Origin: Exiguobacterium undae DSM 14481
Lineage (GTDB): Bacteria; Bacillota; Bacilli; Exiguobacteriales; Exiguobacteriaceae
Direction of reading: 5' to 3'
NCBI RefSeq assembly: GCF_000620805.1
Contig: NZ_KK211187.1
Coordinates: 3,071,282-3,126,126, forward strand
DNA length: 54,845 nt
The stretch's first letter is position 1, and each line of letters starts with the position of its first letter. The notes beneath the pieces are model-generated. The model saw only the letters and a program-made list of their open reading frames with translations, had not been told where the DNA came from and made no database searches. The translations under genes and the position numbers were made by a program. This document shows positions 50,183-54,845 of this stretch, in pieces.

Positions 50183-52636
50183 TCACTTATTCTCAGTCGT
50201 TGCCGGTTCAGCTTGATGACGACGGACGATAAATTCACCGTTCTCGACATCAAGTGCCACGCGTTCACCTTTTTGGATGTCTCCCGCAAGCAATGCTTCC
50301 GACAAACGATCCTCCGCTTCCCGTTGAAGCGCTCGGCGAATCGGACGGGCTCCGTATTCCGGATCGTATCCGACATCTGCGATTTTCGAGAGGGCTGCTG
50401 GTGTCAACTCGAAATGCACCTGTTGTTCAGCAAGTCGTTGTTCCAGTGTTTTCGCCATCAACTTCACGATTTCTTCGATGTGTTTTTTCTCAAGTGAGTG
50501 GAAGACGATGGTTTCGTCAATCCGGTTCAAGAATTCAGGGCGGAAAGCTTTTTTGAGCTCATCCATGACTTTGCCCTTCATGTCTTTGTACTCACGATCC
50601 GTATCATCCGAGACGGCAAATCCAACATATTTATTGCGTTTAAGGGCACTTGCCCCGACGTTCGATGTCATGACGATGATCGTATTTCGGAAATCGACCG
50701 TCCGGCCTTTTGAATCCGTCAAACGACCGTCATCAAGCACTTGAAGTAAGATGTTGAAGACTTCAGGGTGTGCTTTTTCGATTTCATCCAGCAAGATGAC
50801 CGAGTATGGTTTCCGGCGTACTTTTTCCGTTAACTGACCGCCTTCTTCATATCCGACATATCCTGGAGGAGAACCGACCAAACGGCTTGTTGCATGTTTC
50901 TCCATGTACTCTGACATATCGATGCGGATAATGGCATCCTCGTCACCAAACATGGCTTCTGCGACTGCTCGTGCCAGTTCCGTCTTACCAACACCAGTTG
51001 GACCGAGGAAGATGAACGAACCAATCGGACGTTTTGGATCTTTTAGTCCTGCCCGCGCACGGCGGATGGCTTTTGAAATCGATTTGACGGCCTCGTCTTG
51101 ACCGATGACACGTCCATGCAGAATTTCTTCGAGACGTAATAAACGATCCGTTTCTTCTTCTGCGATTTTCGTGACCGGAACACCTGTCCAGTTGGCGACG
51201 ACTTGCGCGATATCATCTTTTGTCACTTCTAGTTTTTCATTGCCTTGCTTGTTCTGCCATTCTTCTTTCAAACGTTCCAATTCATCCCGTAATTTTTGTT
51301 CCGTATCACGGAGACTGGCTGCTTTTTCGAATTCCTGGCTTTGAACCGCTTCATCTTTGTCTTTGCGAATGCCTTCAAGCTTCGCTTCGACTTCTTTTAA
51401 GTTTGGTGGTGCCGTGTAAGAACGTAAACGGACTTTTGAAGCCGCTTCGTCGATCAAATCGATCGCTTTATCCGGTAGGAAACGGTCTGAGATATAACGG
51501 TCCGAGAGTGTTACAGCTTCTTGAATCGCTTCATCCGTGATGGTGACACGGTGGTGGGCTTCATAACGGTCACGTAGACCAAACAAGATTTGTGTCGCTT
51601 CATCCGTTGTCGGCTCAGCGACTTGGATCGGTTGGAAACGACGTTCGAGTGCCGCATCTTTTTCGATGTATTTCCGGTACTCATCCAGTGTCGTTGCTCC
51701 GATACATTGAAGTTCACCACGAGCGAGTGACGGCTTGAGGATGTTCGAGGCATCAATCGCCCCTTCCGCTCCACCGGCACCGATTAACGTGTGCAACTCA
51801 TCGATGAAGAGAATGATGTTTCCAGCCTGACGAATCTCGTCCATGACTTTCTTCAAACGATCTTCAAACTCACCACGGTACTTCGTTCCCGCAACGAGTG
51901 TCCCCATATCGAGCACCATGACGCGTTTATTCCGTAACGTTTCCGGTACTTCGTTATTGATGATTTGTTGAGCAAGCCCTTCAACGACTGCTGTCTTACC
52001 AACACCTGGTTCCCCGATTAACACGGGATTGTTTTTTGTCCGACGACTTAAGACTTCAATGACCCGTTGGATTTCTTTGGCACGACCGATGACTGGGTCG
52101 AGACGTGTCTCACGTGCTTGTTGCGTCAAATCACGCGCTAGACCATCAAGTGTCGGTGTTGCGACACCTGAGCCGGCTTGTGAAGCGTTTGCTGTCGTTT
52201 CGCTGTTCCCAAGCAACTGAAGTACTTGCTGACGGGCTTTTGAAAGGCTGATCCCGAGATTGTTCAAGACACGTGCTGCGACACCTTCTCCTTCACGGAT
52301 TAAACCGAGTAAGAGGTGTTCCGTTCCAACGTAAGAGTGACCGAGTTTACGGGCCTCATCCATCGAAAGTTCGATGACTTTTTTCGCGCGTGGTGTATAG
52401 TGGATCGTTGTCGCGCCATCTTGACCGCGACCAATTAAAGCTTCAACTTCCATCTGAATCTTATCTGAACTGAGTCCGAGTGCTGTTAAGGCTTTTGCCG
52501 CAATCCCGTCTCCTTCACGTACAAGTCCGAGTAAAATGTGTTCTGTCCCGATATTATGGTGACCAAGACGTACCGCTTCTTCTTGTGCAAGTGCGAGTAC
52601 GCGTTGAGCACGTTCTGTGAATCGTCCAAACATCAT
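50183..52636 (-). CDS. clpC: AAA+ unfoldase ClpC
   Basis: 817 residues. Two N-terminal Clp repeats (about 1-145) bind adaptors and phosphoarginine. NBD1 has [13 protein letters not shown], the M domain holds a UVR-like coiled coil ([15 protein letters not shown]), and NBD2 has [13 protein letters not shown]. ClpC feeds substrates into ClpP and partners with McsA/McsB. The ATG overlaps the mcsB stop (TAATG); AAGGAGG is about 9 bp upstream. Confidence 0.98.
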   Translation of the reverse strand: MMFGRFTERAQRVLALAQEEAVRLGHHNIGTEHILLGLVREGDGIAAKALTALGLSSDKIQMEVEALIGRGQDGATTIHYTPRAKKVIELSMDEARKLGHSYVGTEHLLLGLIREGEGVAARVLNNLGISLSKARQQVLQLLGNSETTANASQAGSGVATPTLDGLARDLTQQARETRLDPVIGRAKEIQRVIEVLSRRTKNNPVLIGEPGVGKTAVVEGLAQQIINNEVPETLRNKRVMVLDMGTLVAGTKYRGEFEDRLKKVMDEIRQAGNIILFIDELHTLIGAGGAEGAIDASNILKPSLARGELQCIGATTLDEYRKYIEKDAALERRFQPIQVAEPTTDEATQILFGLRDRYEAHHRVTITDEAIQEAVTLSDRYISDRFLPDKAIDLIDEAASKVRLRSYTAPPNLKEVEAKLEGIRKDKDEAVQSQEFEKAASLRDTEQKLRDELERLKEEWQNKQGNEKLEVTKDDIAQVVANWTGVPVTKIAEEETDRLLRLEEILHGRVIGQDEAVKSISKAIRRARAGLKDPKRPIGSFIFLGPTGVGKTELARAVAEAMFGDEDAIIRIDMSEYMEKHATSRLVGSPPGYVGYEEGGQLTEKVRRKPYSVILLDEIEKAHPEVFNILLQVLDDGRLTDSKGRTVDFRNTIIVMTSNVGASALKRNKYVGFAVSDDTDREYKDMKGKVMDELKKAFRPEFLNRIDETIVFHSLEKKHIEEIVKLMAKTLEQRLAEQQVHFELTPAALSKIADVGYDPEYGARPIRRALQREAEDRLSEALLAGDIQKGERVALDVENGEFIVRRHQAEPATTENK

Positions 52637-53709
52637 TACGCAAAACCTCCTTGTGTGTGATCCCTGTTTGTCTGTTCGGTTAACATCTCACGAATGACTG
52701 TCGCTCGTTCGATGTCCCGTTCTCTTGATGTTAATTGTTTCCCGAAATGCTTTTGTAGAAAACCTGTTTGTAGTGATACAAGTAAATGATGGAACAAGTT
52801 TGGCGGCAAAGTGACGGCCAACCCTAGGCTGTCTGCCAGACGGACATCGGATAAGCGTTCGGTTGCTTCCCGTGCCGTAATCAAACGTGCCGATTTTAAG
52901 ATACCGTACGACCGATAAAGTCGGTCTTCTAGTTCTTCTTGATACATCTCCAATAATCCTTTTCTTGCAGCCTGTTCTGCTTCAATTAATGCTTCAACGG
53001 CAAATTGATAATCAGTAATCAGCATGTCTTCACTGGCTCCAAGCGTCCGTTGATTCGAGAGTTGGAACATTCTTCCCGAGGCGTCGCTTCCTTCGCCGTA
53101 CCGTCCCCGAATCGCAAAACCCAGTTGCCGCAGGTGTTTGATATACCCTTGGATCTGATTCGTCAGGACAAGTCCAGGTAGATGTAACATCACAGAAGCC
53201 CGCAACCCTGTCCCGACGTTACTCGGGCACGTCGTCAGATAACCGAGTGTATCGTCAAAGGCGATTTTAAACCGTTCACTGATCAAACGATCCACTTGTT
53301 TGGCGACGCGGAATGCTTCTTCCAATTGCAGCCCCGGTAAAAGCGTCTGAATCCGGAAATGATCTTCCTCATTCACCATGACACTGATCTGTTCATCTTC
53401 GCTGACGAAAAGTCCGGTCCGTGGATGTGTCGCAAGAGCAGGACTGATTAAATGCTTTTCTACTAAAGCAGTTCTTGTCAACGCATCGACTTGATCGACC
53501 CGTCCGAACTGAAATCCTTTTAAGCCCGACAATTGACGTTCTGTTTCGTTGATCAAAGCATTGGCTTGATCTTCTGTCATGCGGGTCGAAAACGGATAAT
53601 GGGTGACGTTTCGCGCCAATCGAATCCGTGTCGAGACGACGATATCATCGTACGGAGCTTGTTGATCCATCTTTTCACTGAGAGGCCGCGTCAATAATTG
53701 TTCAAACAT
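52636..53709 (-). CDS. mcsB: Protein arginine kinase McsB
   Basis: 357 residues of the phosphagen-kinase family. [17 protein letters not shown] and [15 protein letters not shown], with catalytic Cys161, are diagnostic. McsB phosphorylates arginines and so marks proteins for ClpCP, and it inactivates CtsR during heat stress. It overlaps mcsA by 8 bp and clpC by one. Confidence 0.97.
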   Translation of the reverse strand: MFEQLLTRPLSEKMDQQAPYDDIVVSTRIRLARNVTHYPFSTRMTEDQANALINETERQLSGLKGFQFGRVDQVDALTRTALVEKHLISPALATHPRTGLFVSEDEQISVMVNEEDHFRIQTLLPGLQLEEAFRVAKQVDRLISERFKIAFDDTLGYLTTCPSNVGTGLRASVMLHLPGLVLTNQIQGYIKHLRQLGFAIRGRYGEGSDASGRMFQLSNQRTLGASEDMLITDYQFAVEALIEAEQAARKGLLEMYQEELEDRLYRSYGILKSARLITAREATERLSDVRLADSLGLAVTLPPNLFHHLLVSLQTGFLQKHFGKQLTSRERDIERATVIREMLTEQTNRDHTQGGFA

Positions 53710-54130
53710 GGCGCAAATCCTCCTCGACGTTCAAAATTTGCTGTTTGATGAGTTCGGCTTCCTCGTAGTCTTCCGATAAAATCTTCCGGTTCAACTGTTC
53801 TTTGAGTCGACTTAACTGCTGGGACAAGCGTCTTTCAACCGACTCTTCTTCCGGACGTGATCCATAATGCTTTGTATGACCGTGTTGAAACTGACGAATC
53901 ATCCCATCTACTTCTTCTTTAAAAAACGAATAGCATGTCGCACAACCAACTTTTCGGACATGTAAAACTTGTTGACGTGTCATTCCACACGAAGGACAAG
54001 CGGTTTCTTGATAGGCTTTTGCCAACTCTTTTACGCATACGGAACAGAGTATCTGTTCCGTTCCCTCTTGATCTTGTGGAAGTTTGACACGCACGACGGC
54101 TTCTCGTTCACCACACCGTTGACAACGCAT
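53702..54130 (-). CDS. mcsA: McsB activator McsA, short form
   Basis: 142 residues; the ATG at 54130 is 6 bp after GGAGGA, while an ATG two codons earlier touches that site. Four CxxC pairs (Cys3/6, 29/32, 45/48, 63/66) form two zinc fingers. The C terminus has a UVR motif (LNRKILSEDYEEAELIKQQI). McsA activates the kinase McsB. It is clearly shorter than the roughly 185-residue B. subtilis protein, mainly between the fingers and the UVR motif. Confidence 0.93.
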   Translation of the reverse strand: MRCQRCGEREAVVRVKLPQDQEGTEQILCSVCVKELAKAYQETACPSCGMTRQQVLHVRKVGCATCYSFFKEEVDGMIRQFQHGHTKHYGSRPEEESVERRLSQQLSRLKEQLNRKILSEDYEEAELIKQQILNVEEDLRHV

Positions 54131-54146
54131 ACTCATTCCTCCCGCG

Positions 54147-54602
54147 TCAAAGTCGCTTAATGGTTTGCAGGACTGTCTGCATCAAGTGAGCCCGCATTCG
54201 ACGTTGGTCTTCAAGCGCCATCGGCAAACTTTCCTTTTGTAACAACGATTGAATGACAATGGCTTCTCGTCGTGTTAAAAGTTGTTCATTCACCAATCGA
54301 ATCAGATAATCTTCTGCTGCTTGTTGCGTCAAATCATTTCCAATCCATCGGCTCATCTCATCGAGCAGATCGTGGCTATCCAGAATTACAATCTTTTGAA
54401 TCCGGATATACCCACCACCACCACGCTTACTTTCGACGAAATATCCTTTTTCAATCGTAAAGCGGGTATTGATGACATAATTGATTTGTGAGGGTACACA
54501 ATCAAAACGTTCGGCAATCTCTTGACGTTTGATTTCAATTTTTTTCTGGTCATGTAAAATCTGCTTTAAATAGGCTTCGATGATATCTGTGATGTTTTGC
54601 AT
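54147..54602 (-). CDS. ctsR: Heat-shock repressor CtsR
   Basis: 151 residues from MQNITDIIEAYLKQIL; the ATG at 54602 follows GAGGTGG, and an upstream start is rejected. The winged-helix DNA-binding part contains the glycine-rich heat-sensing turn ESKRGGGGYIRI (Arg60, Gly61-64). CtsR represses clp genes at low temperature. It is the first gene of its own operon and has a CtsR box in the leader, so it is autoregulated. Confidence 0.97.
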   Translation of the reverse strand: MQNITDIIEAYLKQILHDQKKIEIKRQEIAERFDCVPSQINYVINTRFTIEKGYFVESKRGGGGYIRIQKIVILDSHDLLDEMSRWIGNDLTQQAAEDYLIRLVNEQLLTRREAIVIQSLLQKESLPMALEDQRRMRAHLMQTVLQTIKRL

Positions 54603-54614
54603 GGGCACCACCTC

Positions 54615-54631
54615 TCTGACCATCTTTGACT
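54615..54631 (-). promoter_or_regulatory. CtsR operator
   Basis: AGTCAAA-GAT-GGTCAGA on the minus strand matches the tandem-heptad CtsR consensus RGTCAAANANRGTCAAA with one deviation in the second repeat. It lies just downstream of the expected transcription start, where bound repressor would block initiation or escape. Confidence 0.85.
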
Positions 54632-54644
54632 ATTATTTGATTTA

Positions 54645-54673
54645 ATAGTAATCATCTTAAAAGTGAATTGCAA
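54645..54673 (-). promoter_or_regulatory. Promoter of the ctsR operon
   Basis: TTGCAA (54668-54673), 17 bp and TACTAT (54645-54650) on the minus strand. It lies between the rRNA-operon terminator and the CtsR box. Confidence 0.82.
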
Positions 54674-54701
54674 CCATTTCGCCTTTTCATCCGAAGTACA
54701 C

Positions 54702-54732
54702 AAAAAAGCCGACCTGCAGATGCAGATCGGCT
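54702..54732 (-). terminator. Terminator of the right-hand rRNA operon
   Basis: AGCCGATCTGC-ATC-TGCAGGTCGGCT followed by six T on the minus strand, about 10 bp after the 5S 3' end. One G-T pair in an otherwise perfect stem. Confidence 0.93.
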
Positions 54733-54740
54733 TCTTCAAT

Positions 54741-54845
<105 letters not shown>

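Overview
The window is a housekeeping segment of a Gram-positive chromosome of the class Bacilli. Nearly every gene lies on the minus strand, so transcription runs from the right end to the left. The gene order ctsR-mcsA-mcsB-clpC-radA-yacL-ispD-ispF-gltX-cysE-cysS-mrnC-rlmB-rae1-sigH-rpmG-secE-nusG-rplKAJL-ybxB-rpoBC-L7Ae-rpsLG-fusA-tuf-S10/spc/alpha-ecfA1A2T-truA-rplM-rpsI-salA-kbaA matches the origin-proximal order known from Bacillus subtilis. Several B. subtilis landmarks are missing (disA between radA and yacL, gerD between salA and kbaA, an intact KOW gene between map and infA) and the spc operon carries the zinc-free type of S14. Together these point to a non-Bacillus, probably non-sporulating member such as Exiguobacterium; that genus name is an inference.

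Layout from right to left. Right edge: 3' part of a 5S rRNA and its terminator. 54.6-48.6 kb: the CtsR heat-shock operon (ctsR, mcsA, mcsB, clpC) behind a sigma-A promoter with a CtsR operator, then radA and the PIN/TRAM gene yacL. 47.4-40.7 kb: isoprenoid genes ispD and ispF, gltX, a cysteine T-box leader, cysE-cysS, and the RNA-processing genes mrnC, rlmB and rae1. 40.5-38.8 kb: sigH, then rpmG-secE-nusG. 38.6-28.1 kb: rplKA, the L10-leader-controlled rplJL, a methyltransferase gene, and rpoB and rpoC (both with TTG starts). 28.0-23.2 kb: the str operon. 22.9-8.0 kb: the merged S10-spc-alpha operons, including secY, adk, map, infA and rpoA. 7.9-3.7 kb: the ECF transporter energising module, truA, and rplM-rpsI behind a candidate L13 leader. 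3.6-0.55 kb: a structured repeat, the only plus-strand gene (a small two-helix membrane protein), an M15 peptidase, salA and kbaA. Left edge: a second rRNA operon with tandem promoters, a leader with three tetraloop hairpins, and the 5' end of 16S rRNA.

Most of the genes serve one job: building ribosomes and RNA polymerase and supplying charged tRNA, protein secretion and proteolytic quality control. Control sites that can be read directly are sigma-A promoters, hairpin terminators, a T-box, an L10 attenuator and a CtsR box. I see no CRISPR array, no transposase, no phage block and no tRNA gene. I did not find a new multi-gene system. The features most worth a second look are the multi-branched repeat at 3452-3612, the broken KOW gene before infA, the missing disA, the T-box that starts right after the gltX stop, the zinc-free S14, and the endolysin-like peptidase.
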